A stretch of DNA of 5,285 nt, from positions 1-5,285 of the forward strand of contig CALEZJ010000430.1 of assembly GCA_937927885.1 (NCBI GenBank), given 5' to 3'. Below the pieces are notes generated by a model. It did no database searches. It had not been told where the DNA came from and worked only from the letters and a program-made list of their open reading frames with translations. Both the position numbers and the translations under genes were made by a program. This DNA comes from an uncultured Paracoccaceae bacterium (lineage in GTDB: Bacteria > Pseudomonadota > Alphaproteobacteria > Rhodobacterales > Rhodobacteraceae). Shown piece by piece: positions 1-5,285 of this stretch. The first letter of the stretch is position 1; each line of letters starts with the position of its first letter.

Positions 1-1
1 G

Positions 2-49
2 CAGTCGCGCACGGAATTCCTGGCGGGGCTTGCCCGGCGCGCGGCTTGA
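2..49 (+). CDS. Possible 3' end of a plus-strand gene (partial)
   Basis: The frame starting at base 2 reads QSRTEFLAGLARRAA and ends at a TGA (47-49). It enters from the left edge, so only 15 residues are visible. Most third positions are G or C, more than in the other two plus frames, and the peptide looks like a charged, alanine-rich helical C-terminus. If real, the gene would converge on ilvA with only 7 bases between the two stops. A competing reading is a minus-strand gene starting at a GTG at 12-10 with an AGGA motif five bases upstream. No function can be assigned from so little sequence, and nothing else is recognisable before base 57. Confidence 0.3.
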   Translation, partial: QSRTEFLAGLARRAA

Positions 50-56
50 AGGGGGG

Positions 57-1326
57 TCAGATCAGGAAGGCAGACAGCGTCTCGTCGACGGTGACGTCAC
101 GATAGTCGAACCCTCGCGCCGTCATGCGGTCGAACAGGGCGCTGATGTTCCCGGCACTGGTGGTTTCGATCCCGATCAGCACCGAACCGAAATTGCGGGC
201 CGATTTCTTGAGGTACTCGAACCGCGAGATGTCGTCGTCCGGTCCCAGGATATCCAGAAAATCACGAAGCGCGCCCGGACGCTGCGGCAGGCGGAGGATG
301 AAATACTTCTTGGTCCCGGCGAAGCGCATGGCGCGTTCCTTGACCTCGGGCAGTCGCTCGAAGTCAAAATTTCCGCCCGAGGTCAGGCAGACCACGGTCT
401 TGCCGCGCAGGCCGTCGCCCTCCGGCCCCGCAAGGTCCGGCAGCGCGTCGATCGACAACGCCCCGGCGGGTTCCAGCACGATGCCCTCGACGTTGAGCAT
501 CTCCAGCATGGTGATGCAGATACGGTCCTCGGGCGCCAGAAGGACATCGCCGGGCGCCACGTCGGCAAGGGCGGCAAAGGGATGCGCGCCGATGCGCGCC
601 ACCGCTGCGCCATCGACGAAACTGTCGACCTTCGGCAGCGTGACCGGGGCCCCCGCCTGAAGGGCTGCGGTCAGGCTGGCCCCGCCGACCAGCGCGCCGG
701 GGCTCGACATAGCGAAAGGCGGTCGGCGCCCCCAAGGCCAGAAAGTAGCGCCGCACCCCCGAGGCAAGTCCGCCGCCGCCCACCGGCACCACCAGAAGGT
801 CCGGCGCCTGCCCCAGTTGTTCGAGGATCTCCACCCCGACGCTGGCCTGCCCCTCGATCACATCCTCGTCATCGAAGGGCGACAGGAAATGCCCGCCGGA
901 CTCGGCGCAAAAGGCCTGTGCCGCCGCCAGGGACTGGTCGAAATAATCCCCCGTCAGCCGGATCTCGACCCGGTCACCGCCAAAGATGCGCGTCTTGTCG
1001 ATCTTCTGGCGCGGCGTGGTGACCGGCATGAAGATGACGCCCCGACGCCCGAAATGGCGGCAGGCAAAGGCTACGCCCTGCGCGTGATTGCCCGCCGATG
1101 CGCAAACAAACGTATCCTGATCAGGGGCTTGCGCCAGAACGCGGCGCATTGCGTTGAAGGCTCCGCGAATCTTGTACGACCGCACCGGGGTCAGGTCCTC
1201 GCGCTTGAGCCAGATTTCGGCACCATAGCGCAGCGACAGATGGTCGTTGCGCTGCAACGGCGTGGGATCGAACAACTGGCGCAGTTCAGTTGCGGCGGTG
1301 CGGGCGGGGGCAAGAATGTCGCGCAT
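57..1326 (-). CDS. ilvA: Threonine dehydratase (threonine ammonia-lyase), biosynthetic, frameshifted in this sequence
   Basis: IlvA is the PLP enzyme that deaminates L-threonine to 2-oxobutanoate, the first step committed to isoleucine, in the cytoplasm. With the frame corrected the protein is 422 residues, the usual size of the form with one C-terminal ACT-like domain. Visible motifs are SYKIRGAFN (Lys52 should carry PLP), CASAGNHAQG (75-84), PVGGGGL (181-187, phosphate-binding glycine loop) and CLTSGGN late in the catalytic domain. The regulatory domain follows, starting near ERLPEVKERAMRF and containing RLPQRPGALRDFL. The reading frame changes at about 699-702: one frame ends in RYVEP (P209) and the other resumes with GALVGGASL, so a single extra base, probably in the GGGG run, breaks the gene. 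Uncorrected, the product would be about 320 residues with no ACT-like domain. Both halves are otherwise intact, so a sequencing error or a very recent mutation is likelier than an old pseudogene. The ATG at 1326-1324 is the only usable start; a GAGG lies only one base upstream, so ribosome-site support is poor and the choice rests on family resemblance. It is transcribed divergently from the lipoprotein hydrolase gene. Confidence 0.9.
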
Positions 1327-1435
1327 GCCTCGCCATAGCGCGCAAACCCGCCTGCGGCAAAGGAGAAAACACCGACTCCCCTTTTCGCGCGCGCAGCATG
1401 CTGTATCTAGCGCAGGGCACGAAACGGACGGTCCC
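1327..1435. promoter_or_regulatory. Divergent intergenic region between ilvA and the hydrolase gene
   Basis: These 109 bases must carry the 5' signals of both neighbours. TATCTA at 1404-1409 (TAGATA on the minus strand) is the only -10-like element, and neither strand has a good -35 at 16-18 bases from it. A perfect 10-base palindrome, CAGCATGCTG (1394-1403), sits beside it and follows an alternating CG tract (about 1386-1394). The palindrome could be an operator half or chance. No peptide leader with isoleucine, valine or leucine codons, T-box or attenuator hairpin with a U-run is visible ahead of ilvA. Confidence 0.35.
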
Positions 1436-2587
1436 ATGCGTTGGCTCTCGATTGCCTTTCTTCTGATCCTCGCCGCCTGCGCCGTGCGCGAGGAGGTCGA
1501 TTTCGTGCAGGGTCCGGCCCCGGGCGCCGCCTGGCGGCCGGTTCTGGTGGGGACAACCCGTGCGCCAGATGCCGACCTGGGGGTTCCGGGCCATCTGCGG
1601 GCGAACGAGGTCGGTTTTGGCCGTTATGTGGTGTCGATCCCGCCCCGGCGCGAACCCGGAACCATTCCGCGCCAGCGCAACCGCCAGAGCGCCGATCCCG
1701 AGCGCCATTTCATGCTGGCCGAGTCGCGTGTCCTGCAGCCGGGCTCGTTCGAGACCGCGATCCGCGCCGAACTGATGGAGCAGCCGCCCGCCGAGCGCGA
1801 AGTGACCATCTTCATCCACGGGTTCAACACCACCTTCATCGAAGGCGTCTATCGCACGGCGCAACTGGATTATGACCTGCGTCTGCCCGGGGTGATCGCG
1901 CATTATTCCTGGCCTTCGCTGGGGGCGCCGCTTGCCTATGCGCATGACCGCGACAGCGCCCTTTTTGCGCGTGACGGGCTGATCGAGATGATCCACCACG
2001 CGCAGGCGGCGGGACCGAACCGGATCATCCTGATCGCCCATTCGATGGGCACCCATGTGCTGATGGAATCGCTGCGCCAGATGGCCCTGGCACGCGACCC
2101 GGCGATGGCGGCGATCGGCGGGGTGATCCTGATCGCGCCCGATCTCGATGTCGAACTGTTCCACCAGCAGGCCCGGGGCATTCCGCGGCTGCCGCAACCC
2201 TTCCTGATCGTGGTGTCGCAGCGGGACCGGGTGCTGAACCTGTCGGCGCGTCTGACAGGCCAGCCGACGCGGCTGGGCAACATCACCAGCACGGCGCCGA
2301 TTGCCGATCTACCGGTGACGGTGGTCGATGTCAGCGCCTTCGGCAGCGGCGATGGGCATTTCACCGTCGGGTCCTCGCCTGCGCTGGTCAGCCTCTTGGG
2401 CAACATGCGGGCGGTGAATGTCGCGCTCAACAGCGAGAACGCGGGCGCGCTGACGCCGCTGCCCGCGACGATCCTGACCTTGCAGAACACGACCGAGGTG
2501 ATTCTCTCGCTGCCCACCGAAAACAGGCGTCGGCTGATCCTGCCCTGGTGGGTGCGGGCCGATCCGGACGCTCAATCCGCCGACTGA
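1436..2587 (+). CDS. Predicted lipoprotein alpha/beta hydrolase, DUF900 family
   Basis: This is a 383-residue predicted serine hydrolase of unknown substrate. The ATG at 1436 gives a typical lipoprotein signal: MRW, a hydrophobic stretch to about residue 12, then the lipobox LAAC with Cys15 as the lipidation site. The mature protein should therefore be anchored to an envelope membrane facing the periplasm. The alpha/beta-hydrolase fold shows in the strand and oxyanion motif TIFIHGFN (124-131) and the nucleophile elbow AHSMG (201-205, Ser203). The likely acid is Asp264 in SQRDRVL, with Asp236 in APDLD as an alternative, and the likely base is His308 in GDGHF. The segment LVGTTRAP (37-44) near the mature N-terminus, HGFN and AHSMG together match the DUF900/COG4782 pattern. 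About 60 residues after His308 are not explained by the fold. A longer upstream reading frame from 1247 runs through the ilvA 5' end and is not credible. The ribosome site is weak (GGACGG, 4 bases from ATG). The last 16 bases overlap the Smr gene on the other strand. The fold is confident; the substrate is unknown. Confidence 0.85.
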   Translation: MRWLSIAFLLILAACAVREEVDFVQGPAPGAAWRPVLVGTTRAPDADLGVPGHLRANEVGFGRYVVSIPPRREPGTIPRQRNRQSADPERHFMLAESRVLQPGSFETAIRAELMEQPPAEREVTIFIHGFNTTFIEGVYRTAQLDYDLRLPGVIAHYSWPSLGAPLAYAHDRDSALFARDGLIEMIHHAQAAGPNRIILIAHSMGTHVLMESLRQMALARDPAMAAIGGVILIAPDLDVELFHQQARGIPRLPQPFLIVVSQRDRVLNLSARLTGQPTRLGNITSTAPIADLPVTVVDVSAFGSGDGHFTVGSSPALVSLLGNMRAVNVALNSENAGALTPLPATILTLQNTTEVILSLPTENRRRLILPWWVRADPDAQSAD

Positions 2588-3195
2588 CGGCGCTTTCTGA
2601 GATAGACGGTCAGCGCGCCGCTGCCTCCCTGGGTGCGATGCGCCTCGCGCACCTCCAGAACCAGCGGCCCCAGCGGCGCGGCGCGCAGCCATTGCGGCAC
2701 CTCGTGGCGCAGCACACCGTGGCGCGCGGGCATCGGCGCGGCGTGGTCGTCGGATTTGCGGCCCTTGCCGGTAATGACCAGAACCAGCCTCAGCCCGCGC
2801 GCATGGGCCGACAGCACGAAGCCGGTCAGCGCCGAATGGGCCTGGGCCAGCGTCATCCCGTGCAGGTCAATGCGGGCCTCGGGGGTCAGCTTGCCGCGGG
2901 TCATCGCCCGGTGCAGACCCTTGTCCATGCGCAGGGGTTCGGCTGCCAGCCGTTCGGACAGCGGGGCGACCAGATCGAAACGCACGCGGGGCGCCGGGCC
3001 GCGCGGGCTGGGCGAAGGTGGAAAGGTCAGCGGCGGCAGCGGCGGCGGATCGACCCGCGGTCTGGCTGCCTGGGGGTCGGCCAGCGGGGCCTTGCGGGTG
3101 TCAGGCGCAGGGTCGGGCGCGGGCAAGAGGCGCCGCGCGCCGCGCACCACCCGCTGCCACAGCTCGCGATCTTCGTCCGAGAGGCGGCGGGCCAT
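2572..3195 (-). CDS. Smr-domain protein
   Basis: The 207-residue protein has a C-terminal Smr (small MutS-related) domain, known in other proteins as a nucleic-acid-binding and often nuclease domain. The usual signatures are present: IDLHGMTLAQAH (109-120), VLVITGKGR (138-146), GVLR (160-163) and AHRTQGGSGALTVYLR (185-200). Residues 1-25 are charged (MARRLSDEDRELWQRV), residues 25-70 are rich in proline and probably disordered, and the domain starts near 105. This is the stand-alone Smr type common in alphaproteobacteria, not MutS2, because no MutS ATPase is present. It lies 18 bases downstream of the Tim44-like gene on the same strand, so co-transcription is likely. No clear ribosome site precedes the ATG at 3195-3193 (the upstream bases are GCC/GGC-rich), which suggests reliance on translation from upstream. 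Its end overlaps the hydrolase gene by 16 bases. The specific cellular role is unknown. Confidence 0.88.
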   Translation of the reverse strand: MARRLSDEDRELWQRVVRGARRLLPAPDPAPDTRKAPLADPQAARPRVDPPPLPPLTFPPSPSPRGPAPRVRFDLVAPLSERLAAEPLRMDKGLHRAMTRGKLTPEARIDLHGMTLAQAHSALTGFVLSAHARGLRLVLVITGKGRKSDDHAAPMPARHGVLRHEVPQWLRAAPLGPLVLEVREAHRTQGGSGALTVYLRKRRQSAD

Positions 3196-3213
3196 GGCGC
3201 CACGGGGCCCGGC

Positions 3214-3867
3214 TCAGTCGCCGGTGGCGACCAGCCGCCAGTTCGGATTGTCCGACCCGACCACCCGCGCAAAGGTCCAGGTGTCGCGCTCCTGCTTGAT
3301 GCGGTTGGGGTCACCCTCGATCACCTTGCCGTCACGGTCGCGCACGACCGAGGTCAGTTCGCCGATGAAGCGCACGGTGATCTCGGCCTCGCGCGTGGCG
3401 GCATCGAACCGGGCGCCCGCCAGCGTGATTTCGCGCAGGCCGACGAAACTGGCCTCGACCGTCAGCCCGTCGCGCTCGCGCAGTTGCACGACCTCGTCGA
3501 AGCTTTCGAACACGTCGCGCGACAGGAAGGGCACCAGATCATCCAGTTCGCCGCGCTCGAATCCCATCAGGATCATTTCATAGGCGCCCCGCGCGCCGCC
3601 AAGGAACTCTCCGACATGGAACCCTGGCTCGGCGCGCTTGATCGCCGCCAGCGCCTTTGCGGTGTCCGATCCGGCAGGGGCGTGGTCGGTGATGTCGTGG
3701 TCTTCGCCGCCTTCGATCACTTCCAGTTCGGGCCGCGCGCGCGGGACGGGGCGTTGCTCGACCGGCGCCTCGTAGCCCTCGCGCGTGCCCAGCACGTTGC
3801 GCAGCTTCAGGATCAGAAACACGGCGATGCCGGCCAGAACGAGCAGTTGAATCACGGCAGAGTCCAT
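3214..3867 (-). CDS. Tim44-like (TimA-type) membrane-anchored protein
   Basis: The 217-residue protein begins with one hydrophobic segment (about residues 4-20, AVIQLLVLAGIAVFLILKL), followed by NVLGTREGYE, a low-complexity acidic linker (about 31-68) and a Tim44-like C-terminal domain (about 70-217). Typical features are FLGGARGAYEMIL (88-100), FERGELDDLVPFLS (103-116), an alternating beta region with AEITVRFIGEL (161-171), and the ending DNPNWRLVATGD. Mitochondrial Tim44 tethers the import motor Hsp70 to the inner membrane; bacterial relatives share the domain and an N-terminal anchor, but their role is not settled. The ATG at 3867-3865 was chosen because GAGGA lies about six bases upstream and because the anchor then sits at the N-terminus. 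The longer reading back to 3951 would add 28 unlikely residues before it. It is transcribed divergently from fxsA and is probably the first gene of an operon with the Smr gene. Confidence 0.87.
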   Translation of the reverse strand: MDSAVIQLLVLAGIAVFLILKLRNVLGTREGYEAPVEQRPVPRARPELEVIEGGEDHDITDHAPAGSDTAKALAAIKRAEPGFHVGEFLGGARGAYEMILMGFERGELDDLVPFLSRDVFESFDEVVQLRERDGLTVEASFVGLREITLAGARFDAATREAEITVRFIGELTSVVRDRDGKVIEGDPNRIKQERDTWTFARVVGSDNPNWRLVATGD

Positions 3868-3973
3868 TCTTGTCCTCGGGGGCGGGGCGTCAGCCTTGGA
3901 ATTGAGTGTCGGTTGCCTATGTAGGGTGCACACAGGCCCAAGTCCACCCAATCACCGATGCGGAGGCGTTCTC
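3868..3973. promoter_or_regulatory. Divergent intergenic region of the Tim44-like gene and fxsA, with a candidate fxsA promoter
   Basis: The 106 bases separate two divergent starts. On the plus strand a candidate sigma-70-type promoter is TTGGAA (3896-3901), a 16-base spacer and TATGTA (3918-3923), which would give a transcript start near 3930 and a leader of roughly 45 bases for fxsA. On the minus strand the same site reads TACATA, but I see no good -35 at a suitable distance, so the promoter of the Tim44-like gene is unresolved. No terminator or strong hairpin lies here. Confidence 0.35.
3962..3966 (+). promoter_or_regulatory. Ribosome binding site that fixes the fxsA TTG start
   Basis: GGAGG at 3962-3966 is a near-perfect Shine-Dalgarno sequence, seven bases before TTG (3974-3976). 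The next in-frame candidate, GTG at 3980, would be 13 bases away. Upstream in-frame ATG 3896 would add 26 residues of non-hydrophobic sequence running through the promoter region. The site therefore favours the TTG. Confidence 0.7.
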
Positions 3974-4444
3974 TTGCCCGTGCTTTTTCTTTTCGTGCTG
4001 CTGCCGCTGGTCGAGATCGCGCTGTTCATCGCCATCGGCGCCCGGATCGGCCTTCTGGCGACGCTGGCGCTGATCCTGTTGTCGGCGGCTCTGGGGCTTT
4101 GGGTGCTGCGCGACCAGCGTGACCGGATTTTTGCCGTTCTCGAGCGGGAGGTGCGCGTCCGACCGCTGGCCTTTCTGGCGCAGGGCACGTTTCGGGTTGT
4201 CGCGGGCGGGCTGTTGGTGCTTCCCGGGTTCCTGACCGATGTGCTGGGCCTGGTGTTGCTGGTGCCCGCGGTGCAGCGGATGATCCTGCGGGCCTTGCAG
4301 GCGCGCGGCGCCGTGGTGGCCGCTGCGCGCTGGCAGCAAAGCGACGTGGTCGAGGGCGAGTACCGTGTGCAGGACCCCGCACCGGACCCTGCGCGCGGTC
4401 CGCTTGGCCCCGATCACCGGCTGGAACATCCGCGCAGCCATTGA
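3974..4444 (+). CDS. fxsA: FxsA family inner-membrane protein
   Basis: The 156-residue polytopic membrane protein belongs to the family of E. coli FxsA, known there as a suppressor of F-plasmid-mediated exclusion of phage T7 when overproduced. Its normal role is unclear. From the TTG start it reads MPVLFLFVLLPLVEIALFIAI, where PLVEI is typical of the family. The first two membrane segments lie at about 3-20 and 24-44 around the GARIG turn. A third hydrophobic region with the hallmark LVLPGFLTDVLGLVLLVP spans 81-98. The C-terminal third is cytoplasmic-looking and polar and holds VVEGEYRV (125-132), also usual for the family. The tail after residue 133 is proline-rich and variable. The gene is 57 bases upstream of secB on the same strand and no terminator intervenes, so read-through into secB is possible, but secB also has its own promoter. 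Confidence 0.88.
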   Translation: MPVLFLFVLLPLVEIALFIAIGARIGLLATLALILLSAALGLWVLRDQRDRIFAVLEREVRVRPLAFLAQGTFRVVAGGLLVLPGFLTDVLGLVLLVPAVQRMILRALQARGAVVAAARWQQSDVVEGEYRVQDPAPDPARGPLGPDHRLEHPRSH

Positions 4445-4469
4445 GGCGGCGGGCGCCTCCTGCTAGAAC
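4441..4469 (+). promoter_or_regulatory. Promoter of secB, overlapping the fxsA stop codon
   Basis: TTGAGG (4441-4446) and TAGAAC (4464-4469) are separated by exactly 17 bases, an optimal sigma-70-type arrangement. The -35 hexamer contains the fxsA TGA (4442-4444). Transcription would start near 4476, leaving a leader of about 25 bases with a clear ribosome site (AGGAG at 4491-4495, six bases before ATG). This is read directly from the sequence and is not tested. Confidence 0.6.
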
Positions 4470-4501
4470 GCCCGGGAACCCGTCGAATTCAGGAGAGTTT
4501 C

Positions 4502-4999
4502 ATGTCCGACAAAGGCAATGGCGCGGCCGCGGCAGCAGGCGCGCAGCCGCAGGTCAAGTTTCAGGTGCTGGCGCAATACATGCGCGACCTGTCGTTTGAA
4601 AATGCCGTGGTGCGCGGCACCGGCATCATGCCGACCGGCCAGCCCGACATCCAGGTGCAGGTGAGCCTCGATGCGCGCAAGCGCGAGACCGACGGGCATT
4701 ACGAGGTGATCTCGAAGTACAAGGTCGAATCGAAGATCAAGGACGGTGGCCAGATGCTGTATCTGGTCGAACTGGAATACGGCGGGATCTTCCTCATCGA
4801 GGGCCTGCCGCAGGACCAGATGCATCCCTTCCTGCTGATCGAATGCCCGCGCATCGTGTTCCCCTTTGCGCGCCGGATCATCAGCGACGTGACCCGCGAC
4901 GGGGGGTTCCCGCCGCTGAACCTCGACATGATCGATTTCATGGCCATGTACCGCCAGCAGGTGATGCGCCAGCAGGGGCAGCCGACCCCGGTTGTCTGA
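4502..4999 (+). CDS. secB: Protein-export chaperone SecB
   Basis: SecB is the cytoplasmic homotetrameric chaperone that keeps preproteins unfolded and hands them to SecA for Sec translocation. The 165-residue product has the expected length and the family core: QVLAQYMRDLSFENA (21-35), a beta-rich middle with YLVELEYGGIFLIEGLP (87-103), then FLLIECPRIVFPFARRIISD (110-129) and GGFPPLNLDMIDFMAMYRQQ (134-153). The N-terminal 18 residues (MSDKGNGAAAAAGAQPQV) are a low-complexity, alanine-rich extension, as in other alphaproteobacterial SecB proteins. The C-terminal tail is glutamine- and proline-rich and has no zinc ligands. The start ATG is well supported by AGGAG six bases upstream. The gene follows fxsA, has its own promoter and is closed by an intrinsic terminator at 5051-5078, so it can be a monocistronic unit. 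Confidence 0.96.
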   Translation: MSDKGNGAAAAAGAQPQVKFQVLAQYMRDLSFENAVVRGTGIMPTGQPDIQVQVSLDARKRETDGHYEVISKYKVESKIKDGGQMLYLVELEYGGIFLIEGLPQDQMHPFLLIECPRIVFPFARRIISDVTRDGGFPPLNLDMIDFMAMYRQQVMRQQGQPTPVV

Positions 5000-5009
5000 A
5001 GTCCGGACG

Positions 5010-5034
5010 CCGGGTCCCGGATTTTGGGGCCCGG
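5010..5034 (+). other. Hairpin directly after secB
   Basis: CCGGGTCCC (5010-5018) can pair over all nine positions with GGGGCCCGG (5026-5034), with one G-U wobble and a seven-base loop GGATTTT. It begins 11 bases after the secB stop. There is no T-run after the second arm, so it is not a standard terminator; it may protect the 3' end of the transcript or slow the polymerase before the terminator. The 8-base word CCGGACGC occurs on both sides (5003-5010 and 5031-5038). Confidence 0.5.
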
Positions 5035-5050
5035 ACGCAGACCAGATCGG

Positions 5051-5078
5051 ACGGCCGGGCGATGTCCGGCCGTTTTTT
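5051..5078 (+). terminator. Rho-independent terminator of secB
   Basis: Perfect 8-bp inverted repeat ACGGCCGG (5051-5058) and CCGGCCGT (5066-5073), loop GCGATGT, followed directly by six T residues (5073-5078, the first shared with the stem). It sits 51 bases after the secB stop, on the expected strand. This is the only textbook terminator in the window. Confidence 0.9.
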
Positions 5079-5097
5079 CATGGCGTGACGGTTTGGG

Positions 5098-5114
5098 ACC
5101 GGGCGTTTCCCGGT
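5098..5114. other. Small inverted repeat upstream of the right-hand gene
   Basis: ACCGGG (5098-5103) and CCCGGT (5109-5114) flank a five-base loop CGTTT. It follows the secB terminator and precedes the GTG-start gene by about 75 bases. With no T-run it is not a terminator; it could be an operator-like palindrome or chance in GC-rich DNA. The rest of 5115-5188 contains GTTAATC (5130-5136) as a weak -10-like element, but no good -35. Confidence 0.3.
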
Positions 5115-5188
5115 GCATGTCAGGGGATTGTTAATCTGTTGGCGCCACTCTTTGGGATGAGTTCCCTGCCCAGACCGGAAGCCAGCCC

Positions 5189-5285
5189 GTGATCGCCGAT
5201 CCCCAAGCCCCCGACACCGCCTCGGCCCGCCGCCAGTCCCGGCTGGATCGGCAGGCGCGCGTCGGCATCCTGCGCAATCCCAACG
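5189..5285 (+). CDS. 5' end of an unidentified gene, possibly a diacylglycerol-kinase-type lipid kinase (partial)
   Basis: The GTG at 5189 opens a frame that runs past the window end. The 32 visible residues begin MIADPQAPDTASARRQ and end RQARVGILRNPN. The start is well constrained: an in-frame TAA lies at 5132-5134, and GTG is the only ATG, GTG or TTG in that frame between it and the window end. A weak ribosome site, GGAAG (5177-5181), lies seven bases upstream. A basic, disordered N-terminus followed by a short beta strand and NPN resembles the opening of diacylglycerol kinase catalytic domains (strand then NPxxG), but with so little sequence this is only a suggestion. The GTG overlaps the TGA of an 11-codon upstream frame (5157-5192). 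The preceding terminator suggests it is a separate transcription unit from secB. Confidence 0.55.
   Translation, partial: MIADPQAPDTASARRQSRLDRQARVGILRNPN

Noticed and set aside
30..1022. A 330-codon plus-strand frame opposite ilvA
   Set aside because: The minus strand holds unmistakable threonine dehydratase on both sides of the frameshift; this translation has low complexity and no domain.
1411..1427. A 17-base stretch similar to one inside fxsA at about 4179-4195 (both contain CGCAGGGCACG)
   Set aside because: The second copy lies within well-conserved fxsA coding sequence and the match is short and imperfect, so it is most likely chance in GC-rich DNA.
1286..2197. A 303-codon minus-strand frame opposite the hydrolase
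   Set aside because: It is antisense to the DUF900 hydrolase, whose motifs and lipoprotein signal are clear, and it crosses the intergenic region and the start of ilvA.
2548..3924. A 458-codon plus-strand frame opposite the Smr and Tim44-like genes
   Set aside because: It runs antisense to two recognisable protein families, its translation is rich in Arg, Gln, Gly and His with no motif, and such long shadows are usual in GC-rich DNA.
5010..5034. A second terminator for secB
   Set aside because: The stem is strong but no T-run follows the second arm; the only Ts are in the loop.
1..5285. Mobile elements, CRISPR arrays, tRNA genes or an unusual defence system
   Set aside because: No terminal inverted repeats with a transposase, no regularly spaced repeats, no tRNA-like fold and no recognisable defence domain were seen; the genes are ordinary chromosomal families.

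Overview
The window looks like a chromosomal housekeeping segment from a GC-rich alphaproteobacterium, most probably of the Rhodobacterales (Rhodobacter, Paracoccus and relatives). This rests on strong G/C bias at third codon positions, an alphaproteobacterial-type SecB, a short Tim44-like (TimA-type) membrane-anchored protein, and the clustering of Tim44-like, Smr, FxsA and SecB genes. I see no mobile element, tRNA, rRNA, CRISPR array or clear sign of recent transfer.

Layout from left to right: (1) the possible last codons of a plus-strand gene end at base 49. (2) A minus-strand biosynthetic threonine dehydratase gene, ilvA (57-1326), carries an apparent one-base frameshift near base 699. 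(3) A 109-bp divergent intergenic region follows. (4) A plus-strand gene (1436-2587) encodes a predicted lipoprotein alpha/beta hydrolase of the DUF900 type. Its last 16 bases overlap tail to tail with (5) a minus-strand Smr-domain gene (2572-3195), which lies 18 bases downstream of (6) a minus-strand Tim44-like gene (3214-3867). These two probably form an operon. (7) A 106-bp divergent intergenic region leads to (8) fxsA (3974-4444, TTG start), followed by (9) secB (4502-4999), which has its own good promoter overlapping the fxsA stop. (10) A 189-base gap holds one clear intrinsic terminator and two other hairpins. (11) The first 32 codons of a GTG-initiated plus-strand gene, possibly a lipid kinase, run off the window.

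Functional picture: the right half is a cell-envelope cluster. SecB is the cytoplasmic export chaperone, FxsA a polytopic inner-membrane protein, and the Tim44-like protein is membrane-anchored and divergently transcribed. The left half is isoleucine biosynthesis next to an uncharacterised envelope esterase-like lipoprotein.

I found no convincing undescribed system. The points most worth checking are the ilvA frameshift, a convergent overlap in which both strands encode the same C-terminal tetrapeptide, and the apparent absence of a lytic transglycosylase gene that I recall between the Tim44-like and Smr genes in related genomes.
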